DNA from: Gallaecimonas xiamenensis 3-C-1
Lineage (GTDB): Bacteria; Pseudomonadota; Gammaproteobacteria; Enterobacterales; Gallaecimonadaceae
Direction of reading: 5' to 3'
Length of the DNA stretch: 64,000 nucleotides
Assembly: GCF_000299915.1 (NCBI RefSeq)
Contig: NZ_AMRI01000019.1
Span: forward strand, 23,510-87,509
In this document: positions 33,046 through 42,326 of the stretch, in pieces
Layout: each line of letters starts with the position of its first letter
Position numbering within the stretch: the stretch's first letter is position 1
The notes under the pieces: model-generated
The model's database searches: none
The model's input: only the letters and a program-made list of their open reading frames with translations
What the model was told of the DNA's origin: nothing
Made by a program: the position numbers and the translations under genes

Positions 33046-33444
33046 TTAATCCTTGGGCACTGGGCGGGGGCGGCCAGCGTCGTCGATGGCCACGTAGGTG
33101 AAGACGGCTTCGGTTACGCAGTAGCGTTCGGTGTTACCTGAGCGCAGCAGGGGTTTGATCCACACTTCCAGCTTGATGGTCATGGAGGTCTTGCCGATGC
33201 GGGTGCAGTCGCCGTAGACGCAGACCACATCCCCCACTTTCACCGGCTGATGAAAAGTCATGCCTTCAACGGCAACGGTGGCGATACGGCCACGGGCAAT
33301 TTCGGTGGCCAGCATGCCACCCCCGAGGTCCATTTGGGACATGAGCCAGCCGCCGAAAATGTCACCGTTCTGGTTGGTGTCGGCCGGCATGGTCTGGGTA
33401 CGGATAATGAGATCACCCTTAGGGTGACGTTTGGCATCGGTCAT
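33046..33444 (-). CDS. yciA: Acyl-CoA thioesterase YciA
   Basis: A 132-residue hotdog-fold thioesterase matching Yci[72 protein letters not shown], where the conserved N-x-x-G-D-I-F-G-G motif carries the catalytic aspartate. It hydrolyses a wide range of acyl-CoAs to free CoA. It is the first gene of a yciA-maeA pair, an arrangement linking CoA recycling with pyruvate supply (inference). GGAGTGCTGCAGT lies before the ATG. Confidence 0.93.
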   Translation of the reverse strand: MTDAKRHPKGDLIIRTQTMPADTNQNGDIFGGWLMSQMDLGGGMLATEIARGRIATVAVEGMTFHQPVKVGDVVCVYGDCTRIGKTSMTIKLEVWIKPLLRSGNTERYCVTEAVFTYVAIDDAGRPRPVPKD

Positions 33445-33506
33445 ACTGCAGCACTCCTCGCAAAGAGGCTGTTAACTATACCTGTGCCAAGGGCTTTTGA
33501 CCACGT

Positions 33507-33938
33507 TCAGTCGGTCGGACCAAAGGCCCGTTCACCGCGTTTGGCAACCTGATCCATCACCAGCGCCAGTTCCAGATAACGGGCCCCTTCGAGCTTTGCG
33601 ACGGGTGTCACCCCCTGGTCCTTCATGCGCTCGGTCAGCTCCGCCAGCCAATGCCTGTCACCGGGGCTCAAGGGCTTGCGCCCTTCCTTGCCCAACCAGA
33701 GGATAGCCTGCAGGGGCAGGCTGAGCAGCAGCAAGGCCATCATCAACAAAGGACCGGACAGGGGCATGGCGGCCATCTTCAGGGCCACAAAGAGCCAAGC
33801 CAGGGTCAGGCCTGGTACCCAGTGGAGCAACCAGCGGGCCAACAGCACGGTACGGGTAAGGCCAAAGCGCCAAGCCAAAGGCCCTTTTTGGGGCCAGTGC
33901 CTAAGCAACTGATAACCGTCACGAACCATATCCCACAT
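33507..33938 (-). CDS. yfbV: YfbV family membrane protein (UPF0208)
   Basis: A 143-residue protein with two central membrane helices (about 30-52 and 58-78). It matches YfbV: VRDGYQLLRHWPQKGPLAWRFGLTRTV, LLLSLPLQAILWLGKEGRKPLSPGDRHWLAELTERMK, and an end with PVAKLEGARYLELALVMDQV. It has been proposed to affect Ter macrodomain organisation in E. coli, but its molecular role is unsettled. The start ATG 33938 has AGGGGAGG at 6 bases. In enterobacteria yfbV lies beside ackA-pta; here it is directly divergent from pta. Confidence 0.88.
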   Translation of the reverse strand: MWDMVRDGYQLLRHWPQKGPLAWRFGLTRTVLLARWLLHWVPGLTLAWLFVALKMAAMPLSGPLLMMALLLLSLPLQAILWLGKEGRKPLSPGDRHWLAELTERMKDQGVTPVAKLEGARYLELALVMDQVAKRGERAFGPTD

Positions 33939-34103
33939 GGCCAACCTCCCCTGCTTGCAATGGGCTGCCTGTCTTTGGCTATTGTGGACCAAAACCCTGC
34001 CCCCTGAAAGCCAATGAAGTGTCCCTGTTTAGCTTAAGCTGGTGTTACTCTAGGCTCAGGAACCATAACAAGCCTCCATGAGGCAATAATAAGGAGTCCC
34101 GCC

Positions 34104-36134
34104 ATGGCCAAGACGCTGCTACTGGTACCGGTCGGCACCGGCGCCGCTTTGACAGCGGTCAGCCTGGGCCTGGTACATGCGCTGCAGCGCCAGGGCCTGG
34201 ACCTGGGCTTTAGCAAACCCATCAGCCCAGCAGCAGACCCAGCCGCAGACAGGACCATAGCGGTCCTTAACAGCGTGGTGCCGGGCGTCCTGCCCTGCCC
34301 CCTTGCCCTGGCGGTAGCCAAGGACCTGGACCCTGCCGACTTTGAAGCGGCCCTTTTTTCCCGCTTGCCTGGCAATCAGCTCTGTGTGGTGGCCGGTGTG
34401 CCCCACGAGCCGGCCCTGAATATCCTGCTGGCCCAGCGCCTTAACGCCAAGGTGATCCTGCTGGCGGCGCGGGACGGCACCAGTACCCAGCAACTCGCCC
34501 AAGTGCTGGCCCAATGTGAGGCAGCCCTTGGCCAGGGCAGCGTCGAGGGCCTGATCCTCAACCATAAATTGAGCCCAAGGACCTTGGGGCGCAGCGCCCT
34601 TGGGCCAGGCCAAGGGCCAGACACCCTTGAGGCCTTGCCTGCCGCCCTGCGGCTCTTGGCCGACATTCCCTGGCGGGGCGACCTTATCGCCCCCAGAGTC
34701 TGGGACCTGGCCCAGCATCTGAACGCCCTGCCCCTTTGCAGCGGTGATTGGCAAAGCCGCCGCCTCAACCACCTGCTGACCCCCACCCAGCCCTTACAGG
34801 AATGGGTCGGTAAACTGTGCCATGGCACCCTGGTGGTGACCCCGGGCGACAGCAGCGACGTCATCGTCGCCACCTGCCTGGCGGCCCAGAACGGCGTGCG
34901 CCTGGGGGGGCTGCTGCTGACTGGCGGCATACAACCACAGCCGGCCATCATGGCCCTGTGTGAAGACGCCTTCGACGCCGGCCTGCCGCTGTTGATGGTG
35001 GACAGCGACGATAGCCAGACCCTGGCCGCCATCCGCGAACTGGACCTGTCCCTGCCAGCCGACGACGACTACCGTCAGCGCTGGATCATGGACCAGGTGG
35101 CCGAGCACCTGGACAGCAGCTGGCTTAGCCAATTCATCCCGCCGCCGGCCAGTGCCCTTTTATCGCCGCCAGCCTTTGCCTACCAGCTCCAGCAAAGGGC
35201 CAAGGCCGCCGCCAAGCGCATCATTTTGCCGGAAGGGGACGAACCTCGGGTGATCAAGGCTGCGGCCCATTGCACCGAGCGCGGCATTGCCCAGTGCGTA
35301 CTGCTGGGTAAACCCGAACAGGTGCAGGCGGTAGCCCGCCACCATGGCCTGACCCTGCCGGCCCGCCTTGCCATCATCGATCCGGACGCCGTGCGCGAGC
35401 GCTATGTGGGCCCCATGGTGGCCCTGCGCAGGCAAAAGGGTCTGGAAGAAGTGATGGCCAGGGAACAACTGCAGGACAACGTGGTGCTGGCCACCATGAT
35501 GCTGGCCCAAGGAGAGGTAGACGGCTTGGTCAGCGGCGCCAGAGGCACCACCTTGCAGACCCTGCGCCCACCCATGCAACTCATCAAGACGGCACCGGGG
35601 CAATCCATGGTGTCCAGCGTCTTCTTTATGCTGCTGCCGGACCAAGTGCTTATCTACGGGGACTGCGCCATCAACCCCAACCCCGATGCCTACCAACTGG
35701 CACAGATCGCCCTGCAATGCGCTGACTCGGCCGAACGGTTGGGCATAGCCCCTCATATCACCATGATCGCCGACAACCAGGGCGGCACTGGCGCCAGCAA
35801 GGTGGAACATGCCCGCCAGTTGCTGGCCGAGCTAAAGCCTGAGCTGGTAGTCGACGGCCCTCTTCATTACGACGCCGCCGTCATCGAATCGGTGGCCAGG
35901 GCCAAAGCACCGGGCAGCCCGGTGGCAGGCCAGGCCAATATCTTTGTCTTCCCCGACCTCAACACCGGCTACTCCACCTACCAGGCGGTGCGCCGCTCTG
36001 CCGATCTGGTGACCCTGGGGCCCATGGTCCAGGGTTTTGCCAAACCGGTGAACGACCTGTCCAGGGACGCCAAGGTGACGGACGTCATACAGACCATAGC
36101 CCTGACCGCTATCCAGGCAGAATTACCCCACTAA
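34104..36134 (+). CDS. pta: Phosphate acetyltransferase (long, three-domain type)
   Basis: A 676-residue enzyme converting acetyl-CoA and phosphate to acetyl phosphate. The N-terminal DRTGG/BioD-like region opens with LLLVPVGTGAALTAVSLGLVHAL. The DRTGG middle domain is at about 215-325 (GTLVVTPGDSSDVIVATCLAAQNGV). The catalytic PTA domain starts at about 350 (SPPAFAYQLQQRAKAAAKRIILPEGDEPRVIKAA) and includes EVDGLVSGARGTTLQTLRPPMQLIKTAPG and FPDLNTGYSTYQAVRRSADLVTLGPMVQG. The catalytic domain is complete. ackA, its usual operon partner, is not between yfbV and pta nor elsewhere in the window. Confidence 0.96.
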   Translation: MAKTLLLVPVGTGAALTAVSLGLVHALQRQGLDLGFSKPISPAADPAADRTIAVLNSVVPGVLPCPLALAVAKDLDPADFEAALFSRLPGNQLCVVAGVPHEPALNILLAQRLNAKVILLAARDGTSTQQLAQVLAQCEAALGQGSVEGLILNHKLSPRTLGRSALGPGQGPDTLEALPAALRLLADIPWRGDLIAPRVWDLAQHLNALPLCSGDWQSRRLNHLLTPTQPLQEWVGKLCHGTLVVTPGDSSDVIVATCLAAQNGVRLGGLLLTGGIQPQPAIMALCEDAFDAGLPLLMVDSDDSQTLAAIRELDLSLPADDDYRQRWIMDQVAEHLDSSWLSQFIPPPASALLSPPAFAYQLQQRAKAAAKRIILPEGDEPRVIKAAAHCTERGIAQCVLLGKPEQVQAVARHHGLTLPARLAIIDPDAVRERYVGPMVALRRQKGLEEVMAREQLQDNVVLATMMLAQGEVDGLVSGARGTTLQTLRPPMQLIKTAPGQSMVSSVFFMLLPDQVLIYGDCAINPNPDAYQLAQIALQCADSAERLGIAPHITMIADNQGGTGASKVEHARQLLAELKPELVVDGPLHYDAAVIESVARAKAPGSPVAGQANIFVFPDLNTGYSTYQAVRRSADLVTLGPMVQGFAKPVNDLSRDAKVTDVIQTIALTAIQAELPH

Positions 36135-36144
36135 GTCCCTGAAA

Positions 36145-36206
36145 GAAGGCTTGCTCAGCGGCTAAAGGCGCCGCAAGATAGCGCCGTTTTTTCTCGGCAA
36201 GCCTTC
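36145..36206 (+). terminator. Nested hairpins after pta
   Basis: An inner GGCGC...GCGCC stem followed by six T (36167-36192) is enclosed by a perfect 10-bp repeat, GAAGGCTTGC at 36145 and GCAAGCCTTC at 36197-36206. The inner part is a normal terminator; the outer arms could form an alternative fold. Confidence 0.7.
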
Positions 36207-36222
36207 CTTTTAGGACATTAAC

Positions 36223-38148
36223 ATGTTGATTTCATTATCCATTAGAGCCCGTCTCATTTGGGTTACCTCTGTCCTGGTGACCTTGGCTCTGAGCCTGACC
36301 GCCTTTATTACCCTGCAGAACGAGCGCCAGTTGGTTACCGACAAGGTCACCCAGGACGAGCTGCCCGCCAAGCTGGCCAGTATCCGCAATGACATCCTGG
36401 CCGACCTCAAACCGGCCATGGCTTCGGCCGCCCAACTGGCCAACGACCCTTTCATCAAACAGTGGATAGCCGACGGCGAACCCCAGGACGAGCGCCAGAA
36501 GCTGATGGAGGCCAAGCTCAGGACCCTGACCCGCATCTTCCATGCCGACACCGCCTTCGTGGCCACCCTCAAGCAGCAGGCCTTTACCGAGCAGGGCTTT
36601 CAGTCCAACTTCGATCGCCATACGCCCTACTTTGAGTGGTTCTTCAGTTTCAAGGACACCGGCAAGGAACAACAAAGGGTGTTCGAGGTGGACGTGTCCG
36701 GGGTGGCCCGCCTTTTTGTGGACGTGGCCATCAAGGACGCCCAAGGCCGTTTCCTTGGCGCGGCAGGCCTAGGCTTTAACGTCAGCGCCCTGACCGACCG
36801 GATCCGGGCCCAGCGCATCAACCAGAGCGGTTTTATCTACCTGGCCGACCACAAGGGTACAGTACAGGTGCACCCGGACAGCACTCTTATCGGCACGCCC
36901 CTGGGTGACGCCGGCAAAGCCCTGGCCAAAAAGATCTCAGACCGAATGCCGGTGGCCATTTCCGAAGTCAATCGCAATGGCAAGGCGGCGCTGTTGGCCG
37001 CAGCCAAGGTGCCGGAACTTGACTGGATTTTGCTGGGGGAAGTGCCCAAGTCCGAGGTGCTGGCCGCCGTGGACAAGGCCACCCTCACCACCCTGGTGGT
37101 GGCCATCTCGGTGCTGCTGGTGACGGTACTGCTGGCGGTGGTGCTGGGTAACAGCATTGCCAGGCCCATCAGGGATGTGGCCCAGCAACTGAGCCAGGTG
37201 GGGGCCGGCGGCGGCGACTTAAGCGTCAGGATTCCGGTGCGGGGCCAGGACGAACTGGCCCAACTGGCCGGAGGCTTCAACCAATTTGTGGCACAGCTGC
37301 AAGACATGGTGCGGGATATGGCCAACACCAGCCAGGCCCAGCATCAGCAGGCGGACGCAGTGAAAGGGATCGCCGAAAGGGGGTCCAATGCCGCCATGCA
37401 GGTAAGGGATCAGACCACTCAGGTGGCCACCGCCATCAACCAGATGGGGGCCACGGTCCAAGAGATCGCCAGCAATGCCGCCAGCGCCGCTCGGCTGGCC
37501 CAGGAGGCAACGGATCAAGCGGAGGAAGGGCGCAGCGACGTCAATGGCAACATCAACACCATAGGCGCGCTGTCCGGTCAATTGGACAAGGCCGCCGAAG
37601 TCATAGAGCGGGTAGCGGCCCACTCGGTCAACATCGGCTCCATTTTGGACGTGATCCGCAGTATCTCCGACCAGACCAACCTCTTGGCCCTCAATGCGGC
37701 CATCGAAGCGGCCCGGGCCGGGGATGCCGGGCGCGGCTTTGCGGTGGTAGCCGACGAAGTGCGCAGCCTGGCGTCCCGCACCGCCCAGAGCACCGAGGAG
37801 ATCCAGGCAATGATCGGCCAGTTGCAGCAGGAAGCCCAAAGCGCCGTGGTCACCATGACCGACGGCAAGAGCATGGCTGGCGACGCCGTGGACGCCATCA
37901 ACCGCCTGGGCCAGCTCTTCATCGCCATCACCCACAAAGTGGTGCAGATAGCCGATATGAACCTGCAGGTAGCCACCGCCACCGAAGAACAGTCCACCGT
38001 GGTCAACGACATCCACCGCAGCGTCGAAGGCATCAACCTGTCGTCCCAGGACGCCTCCCAGGCCGCCTCGGCCTCCGCCGACACGGCCCGCCAGCTCCAT
38101 GGGTTGTCAGAGCAGCTGATGGCCAGGGTGCGCCAGTTCCGTCATTGA
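36223..38148 (+). CDS. Methyl-accepting chemotaxis protein with periplasmic Cache-type sensor
   Basis: A 641-residue chemoreceptor. Membrane helix 1 is at about 10-30. A large periplasmic sensor (about 31-285) contains [33 protein letters not shown] and [22 protein letters not shown], typical of Cache domains. Membrane helix 2 is at about 287-310 and HAMP at about 310-365 ([28 protein letters not shown]). The cytoplasmic signalling tip has [49 protein letters not shown]. There is no C-terminal CheR/CheB-binding pentapeptide. The ligand is probably a small organic acid or amino acid, from the Cache type only. Confidence 0.93.
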   Translation: MLISLSIRARLIWVTSVLVTLALSLTAFITLQNERQLVTDKVTQDELPAKLASIRNDILADLKPAMASAAQLANDPFIKQWIADGEPQDERQKLMEAKLRTLTRIFHADTAFVATLKQQAFTEQGFQSNFDRHTPYFEWFFSFKDTGKEQQRVFEVDVSGVARLFVDVAIKDAQGRFLGAAGLGFNVSALTDRIRAQRINQSGFIYLADHKGTVQVHPDSTLIGTPLGDAGKALAKKISDRMPVAISEVNRNGKAALLAAAKVPELDWILLGEVPKSEVLAAVDKATLTTLVVAISVLLVTVLLAVVLGNSIARPIRDVAQQLSQVGAGGGDLSVRIPVRGQDELAQLAGGFNQFVAQLQDMVRDMANTSQAQHQQADAVKGIAERGSNAAMQVRDQTTQVATAINQMGATVQEIASNAASAARLAQEATDQAEEGRSDVNGNINTIGALSGQLDKAAEVIERVAAHSVNIGSILDVIRSISDQTNLLALNAAIEAARAGDAGRGFAVVADEVRSLASRTAQSTEEIQAMIGQLQQEAQSAVVTMTDGKSMAGDAVDAINRLGQLFIAITHKVVQIADMNLQVATATEEQSTVVNDIHRSVEGINLSSQDASQAASASADTARQLHGLSEQLMARVRQFRH

Positions 38149-38164
38149 CGGCACCCAGAAAAAG

Positions 38165-38197
38165 AAAAAGGCCAGTTGAGACTGGCCTTTGTTTTTT
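38165..38197. terminator. Terminator of the chemoreceptor gene
   Basis: AAGGCCAGT-TGAG-ACTGGCCTT with A-rich left and T-rich right flanks, 17 bases after the stop. Confidence 0.88.
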
Positions 38198-38427
38198 TGT
38201 CCTGACGACTGCAGTGGGATCAAACTGCAGACAGGTACTTTGTTTTTGGTATTGCTGCTTTTTGTTATGTCACTTCCCCTTGCACAGGAAGCGTTCTTAT
38301 TTTTATGCGGTCCTTCGGACTGCTCCCTCGGCCTATCCTTTGCCGAAGCTTCTCCCCCAACGAGAATCGTTTTGCTGGTCACCGACTGAGCATGTGGCCC
38401 CCAGCAGTGACGCAACTATATGAAGTC

Positions 38428-38443
38428 TTTACGCGCACGTAAA
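38428..38443. promoter_or_regulatory. Orphan LiuR-like palindrome 1
   Basis: TTTACGCGCACGTAAA (15 of 16 positions agree with TTTACGT-N2-ACGTAAA), extended by GTC/GAC flanks to 22 bp. It is not upstream of any recognised gene start. Confidence 0.4.
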
Positions 38444-38482
38444 GACATGAACCATAAAAAAGGATCTGGACGGACCAGACGA

Positions 38483-38498
38483 TTGACGCCGGCGTCAA
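38483..38498. promoter_or_regulatory. Orphan LiuR-like palindrome 2
   Basis: TTGACGCCGGCGTCAA is a perfect 16-bp palindrome overlapping the stop codon of the RssA-like gene, 55 bases from the first palindrome. It could also be a simple 3'-end hairpin of that gene. Confidence 0.35.
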
Positions 38499-39463
38499 CT
38501 TTCTTGGATGGGGTCGCCATCCTCAAGGGCCGGGGCGGACGGCTCTTCAGGTTCGGGAAACTGGGGGTGAATGCCAAGGTAGGCCAGCTCGGCCATCAGG
38601 AAGTGGGACATGCGCTCGACACAGGCTTCCCCTTCGGCAATGGCCTCTTCGGCACGGTGAAACTCCATGATGTTGATGTTCCCAAGGCGCGGCTTGAGTT
38701 CCAGCTCTGGCGGATCCCCCGCCATACGGGCCCGGGTGATCCGTTCCTGCATGATGTTGATGGAACCGCTCATCACAGTCCACATGGACGGCAGGGGCAG
38801 GTCCTTCTCCTTGTCTTCCCGTTCGGGGCGGATACGGTTAAGCCACTGGCGCAGCACACCTTCTTCTTCCTCTTCTTCTTCCTCGGTAAAGCTGTTGTTG
38901 TGCTGTTCACTGGCCAGGTTGACGGCAATCACCACCTCGGCTCCCATGGCCCTGGCCAGGGACACCGGCACCGGGTTGACCACGGCGCCGTCCACCAAGA
39001 GTTGCTCCTCCCGGTAGATGGGCACAAACAGGCCCGGCATGGCGCAAGAGGCCCGCACCGCCGACACCAGATCCCCTTCTTGCATCCACACCTCGCGGCC
39101 CGTGCTCAGCTCGGTGGCAACGGCGCCAAAAGGCAGTTGGGTTTCCGAGAAATCTTTTTGTTTCATGCCGTTGGCGATGACGTTAAAGACCTTCTCGCCG
39201 GAAAACAGGCCCCGGCCACTGAAACTGGGGTCAAGGAGGGACATCACCTGCAACCGGGTAAAGCCCCTTACCCACTTTTCCAGGCGGTCCAGGTTGCCGC
39301 CCGAATAGGCGGCCCCCACCAGGGAGCCGATGGAACAGCCGGCCACCAGATCCGGCCTGATGCCCAGCTTTGCCAAGCCATTGAGAATGCCGATATGAGC
39401 CCATCCTTTGGCCGCGCCACTTCCCAGGGCAATCCCCAGCACGGGCCTACGATGACTTGGCAT
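38495..39463 (-). CDS. rssA: RssA-like patatin family phospholipase
   Basis: A 322-residue serine esterase of the patatin class, close to E. coli RssA at its N-terminus: PVLGIALGSGAAKGWAHIGIL (oxyanion loop), nucleophile S44 in GCSIGS, and the catalytic Asp158 in LLVDGAVVNPVPV. RssA itself has no firmly proven role. Unusual are a run of eight glutamates at 194-201, encoded by a near-repeat of GAA/GAG codons, and a long acidic tail (FPEPEEPSAPALEDGDPIQES). The start ATG 39463 follows AGGAGGAG by about 8-10 bases; a GTG three codons earlier is possible. Confidence 0.85.
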   Translation of the reverse strand: MPSHRRPVLGIALGSGAAKGWAHIGILNGLAKLGIRPDLVAGCSIGSLVGAAYSGGNLDRLEKWVRGFTRLQVMSLLDPSFSGRGLFSGEKVFNVIANGMKQKDFSETQLPFGAVATELSTGREVWMQEGDLVSAVRASCAMPGLFVPIYREEQLLVDGAVVNPVPVSLARAMGAEVVIAVNLASEQHNNSFTEEEEEEEEGVLRQWLNRIRPEREDKEKDLPLPSMWTVMSGSINIMQERITRARMAGDPPELELKPRLGNINIMEFHRAEEAIAEGEACVERMSHFLMAELAYLGIHPQFPEPEEPSAPALEDGDPIQES

Positions 39464-39645
39464 AAGCAACACTCCTCCTGATGCGATACCCCGACAGATT
39501 ACCAGCTAAGGCGCCCCTACCCAATGGCACCGGGCCTGTCGTTAAGAGAACAAAACTGAACCGCCTTGAGACGCCTATGGTAGTTGCAGGGCAAGCCCTT
39601 GTAACATATCTATATTCTCATCAGTGCGTTTTCCAAGGAGTGGCC

Positions 39646-41004
39646 ATGCCGGTGCCAGCCCCCTCGATACTCTGGATAGGTACAGCCCCTGCCACCCTGC
39701 CCCCCAACTGCCAATGGCAGGCTGACTGGCAGGCCTTGGAAGAGGTACCGGCCGATCTCGACGGCCTGGTCCTGGCCCTGTCGGAGCCCGAGCAGGACCA
39801 AGCCCTTATGGCTATCCGTGCCCATCCCCAACTGTGGCTGCTGCCCCTGTTCGTGCAGGGAGCAAGCCCCCTGTCAGGGCATCTGGCCGACGGTCGTTTC
39901 GGGCCCCAGCGGCTCGAGTCCTTGTCGCTGTTTGCCCAACGCCGACAAAGCCTCAAGCTGGATCCCAACCAGGGTCTGACCGAAAAACTGGCCGCCTTCC
40001 TCTGGGTGCACCCCGAGTTCGAATTACTGCCAAGGCCGTTGCCCAGCGCTCCCGAACTCTACGACTACCCCCTGTTGGAAGCCTGGGACCCAAGCCGCCA
40101 GGACGAACTGATGTGGTTGGCCATGCTGGAACGGGACAAGGTGCTGACCAGCACCGGGCTGGTAGACAGGGTACGCTACTGCGCCCAATGCCAGTCGGGC
40201 CACCTTAATTACCTGGAAACCTGCCCCCAGTGCAGCAGCATAGATGTGGAGCCCGAGTCGGCCCTGCACTGCTTCACCTGCGGTCATGTGGCGGCTCAGG
40301 ACCAGTTTCTGCGCAAGGGACGGCTGATCTGTCCCAACTGCCTGACCCAGCTTCGCCATATCGGCTCCGATTACGACAGACCCATGGAAAACCTGGTGTG
40401 CCGCAGCTGTAAGGCCCATTTTGTCGACGGGGACGTCATGGCCCGCTGCCTGAGTTGTGGCCACAGCAATCACCCGGACGACCTGCTGCAGCGCCAGGTG
40501 TTTAAATTCAAGCTCGGTGACCAGGGGGTGCGCATGGCACGTCACGGCCACAGCCATGGCCTGCTGGCGCCGCAGCTGGGAGAGACAGTACCGCCCCAGC
40601 ATTTCCATTGGTTGCTGAGCTGGACCAACCGCCTGGCCCAGCGCCACCAGCTCAGCCACCTGTTCATGGCCATCCATTGCAACAACCTGGAGGCCTACCT
40701 GGCCGAACATGGCGAGCTGCGCACCTTCACCCTCATCGACACCCTGCTCAACCGGCTGCGCAACATACTGCGTAGCACCGATGTGGTTACCGCCTACGGC
40801 CAGGACATGCTTTGCTTCCTGTTGCCCCTGACCCACGAAGACAGCACAGAGGTACTACGCAAAAAATTGCTGGAGGTGCAGGATCAGCAGCAGGAAGACG
40901 GCCTGACCTTTTCCTTCCTGGTGCGTGACCTGCCGGAGGCCGACATTGGCGACGCTCCCGACCTCTGGCTGGCCCAGCAACTCAACGCCTTCAACCGCCC
41001 ATGA
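39646..41004 (+). CDS. TackOD1-type zinc-ribbon protein with degenerate GGDEF-like C-terminus
   Basis: A 452-residue protein, probably cytoplasmic. Residues 1-150 resemble a receiver-like alpha/beta region (SILWIGTAP, DLDGLVLALSEPEQDQALMAIRAHPQLWLLPLFV). Residues 179-272 hold six C-x-x-C pairs (YCAQC, TCPQC, HCFTC, ICPNC, VCRSC, RCLSC), the multi-zinc-ribbon output called TackOD1. Residues about 338-430 look like a diguanylate cyclase domain, but AYGQDMLCFLLP stands where GGDEF should be, so catalysis is unlikely. AAGGAG 5 bases before ATG 39646 fixes the start. It overlaps the glycosyltransferase gene as ATGA, suggesting control of that enzyme (inference). Confidence 0.78.
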   Translation: MPVPAPSILWIGTAPATLPPNCQWQADWQALEEVPADLDGLVLALSEPEQDQALMAIRAHPQLWLLPLFVQGASPLSGHLADGRFGPQRLESLSLFAQRRQSLKLDPNQGLTEKLAAFLWVHPEFELLPRPLPSAPELYDYPLLEAWDPSRQDELMWLAMLERDKVLTSTGLVDRVRYCAQCQSGHLNYLETCPQCSSIDVEPESALHCFTCGHVAAQDQFLRKGRLICPNCLTQLRHIGSDYDRPMENLVCRSCKAHFVDGDVMARCLSCGHSNHPDDLLQRQVFKFKLGDQGVRMARHGHSHGLLAPQLGETVPPQHFHWLLSWTNRLAQRHQLSHLFMAIHCNNLEAYLAEHGELRTFTLIDTLLNRLRNILRSTDVVTAYGQDMLCFLLPLTHEDSTEVLRKKLLEVQDQQQEDGLTFSFLVRDLPEADIGDAPDLWLAQQLNAFNRP

Positions 41005-42326
41005 GCAGCCTGGAATACTTCCTGCACTGGGTCAGCTTCGGGCTGCTCAACGACAGCCATTTGTTGGCCAAGCTGCTGCCGATGCTGATCCTCTTTGAGA
41101 TGCCGCTGATGATGCTGGTGCTGACCGGTATCGCCCGTTACTACCGGCGCCGGCATCTGGCGCCCCAGGGGCCGCAACGTCTCTACCAGCCCAGGGTGTC
41201 CTGTATCGTGACTTGCTACAGCGAAGGGCGGGACGTGCTCAAGACCATGCAGAGCCTGGTGGAACAGAGCTACCAGGGGGTGATCGAAGTGATCATGGTG
41301 GTGGACGGTGCCGTCCAGAACAAAGCCACCTTCAGTGCCGCCCAGCAGGGTGCCAGCCGCTACAGGGGCCTGGCCAACCGCAAGGTACTGGTGTTGCCCA
41401 AATGGCAGCGGGGTGGCCGGGTGTCGTCCCTCAATGCCGGCTTGAGTTGGGCCAAGGGGGATATCGTCATGGCCCTGGACGGCGATACCTCCTTTGACGC
41501 AACCATGGTCAGCGAACTGGTCAAGCACTTTGCCGATCCCCACACCCTGGCGGCCGGCGGCGGCTTGCGGGTGCGCAACTGGCGCCAAAGCCTGGCCACC
41601 CGCATGCAGGCCATCGAATACCTTATTTCCATGCAAGGTGGGCGCACCGGCCTGGCCCAGTGGGACCTGCTCAATAACATTTCGGGAGCCTTCGGCTCCT
41701 TTCGCCGGCGCCCTTTGCAGCGTATGGGCGGCTGGGACACCCACACCGCCGAAGATCTGGACATGACGCTGCGCCTGAACCAGTACCGCCGGCGCCACCC
41801 CAGCTTGCGCCTGCCCTACGAACCGGCGGCGGTAGGCCACACCGACGTACCTGCCACCTGGCGCCAGCTGTTTACCCAACGGCTGCGCTGGGACGGCGAC
41901 CTGCTGTTCATGTACCTGCGCAAACACAAGGATGGCCTGCGGCCAAGGCTGATGGGCCTCAAGTCCTTCTTGTTCATCCTGGTCTACGGCATAGGTCAGA
42001 ACATACTGCTGCCCTTCCTTATCGTGCTGTTCACCCTCTGGCTGCTGATCAATTATCCCCTGGCCCTGGTGATGTCTCTGTTCCTGGTGCTTTACGGCCT
42101 CTATCTGGGCCTGGGCAGCCTGCTGTTCTGCGTCTACCTGCTGGCCATTTCCGAGCGGCCGCGCCAGGACGTCAGGTTGTTGCCCTTTTTGGTTCTCTAC
42201 CCTTTGTACAGCTTCGTGATGCGCATGGTTAGCGTGGTAGCCCTTATCAATGAATGGCTGCGCCGCAGCCATGAGGAATCGTCCATGGCCCCCTGGTGGG
42301 TGCTCAAACGAGGAAGGAAGTTCTGA
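41001..42326 (+). CDS. Membrane-bound family 2 glycosyltransferase (cellulose/hyaluronan-synthase-like)
   Basis: A 441-residue processive-type glycosyltransferase. An N-terminal membrane helix lies at about 22-45. The GT-A catalytic domain (about 65-300) shows VSCIVTCYSEGRDVLKTMQSLVEQSY, IVMALDGDTSF (D-x-D), TAEDLDMTLRLNQYR (the E-D catalytic-base motif), and QRLRWDGD (the Q-x-x-R-W motif). Three to four C-terminal membrane helices follow (about 315-415). The pattern is that of synthases which polymerise and export a polysaccharide such as poly-GlcNAc, cellulose or hyaluronan. The polymer is unknown. Coupled on both sides: ATGA with the TackOD1 gene, TGATG with the HlyD gene. Confidence 0.9.
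   Translation: MSSLEYFLHWVSFGLLNDSHLLAKLLPMLILFEMPLMMLVLTGIARYYRRRHLAPQGPQRLYQPRVSCIVTCYSEGRDVLKTMQSLVEQSYQGVIEVIMVVDGAVQNKATFSAAQQGASRYRGLANRKVLVLPKWQRGGRVSSLNAGLSWAKGDIVMALDGDTSFDATMVSELVKHFADPHTLAAGGGLRVRNWRQSLATRMQAIEYLISMQGGRTGLAQWDLLNNISGAFGSFRRRPLQRMGGWDTHTAEDLDMTLRLNQYRRRHPSLRLPYEPAAVGHTDVPATWRQLFTQRLRWDGDLLFMYLRKHKDGLRPRLMGLKSFLFILVYGIGQNILLPFLIVLFTLWLLINYPLALVMSLFLVLYGLYLGLGSLLFCVYLLAISERPRQDVRLLPFLVLYPLYSFVMRMVSVVALINEWLRRSHEESSMAPWWVLKRGRKF

Larger units (their letters stand above)
38149..38494. other. Intergenic region between convergent genes with two operator-like palindromes
   Basis: Apart from the chemoreceptor terminator I see no supported gene here. A short frame with a hydrophobic stretch (LFLVLLLFVMSLPLAQEAFLFL) lacks a credible start. 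GTCCTTCGGAC could form a small tetraloop hairpin. The right end holds two palindromes listed separately. Confidence 0.6.

Noticed and set aside
31832..33049. Open frame of 405 codons opposite maeA
   Set aside because: It lies wholly antisense to a clearly conserved enzyme; its product is Gly/Gln/His-rich with no motif, as expected from GC-rich codon shadows.
38189..38389. Short plus-strand frame with a hydrophobic stretch between the chemoreceptor and the RssA-like gene
   Set aside because: It would need a TTG start inside the terminator of the previous gene and has no ribosome-binding site. The hydrophobic part could be chance in a T-rich stretch.
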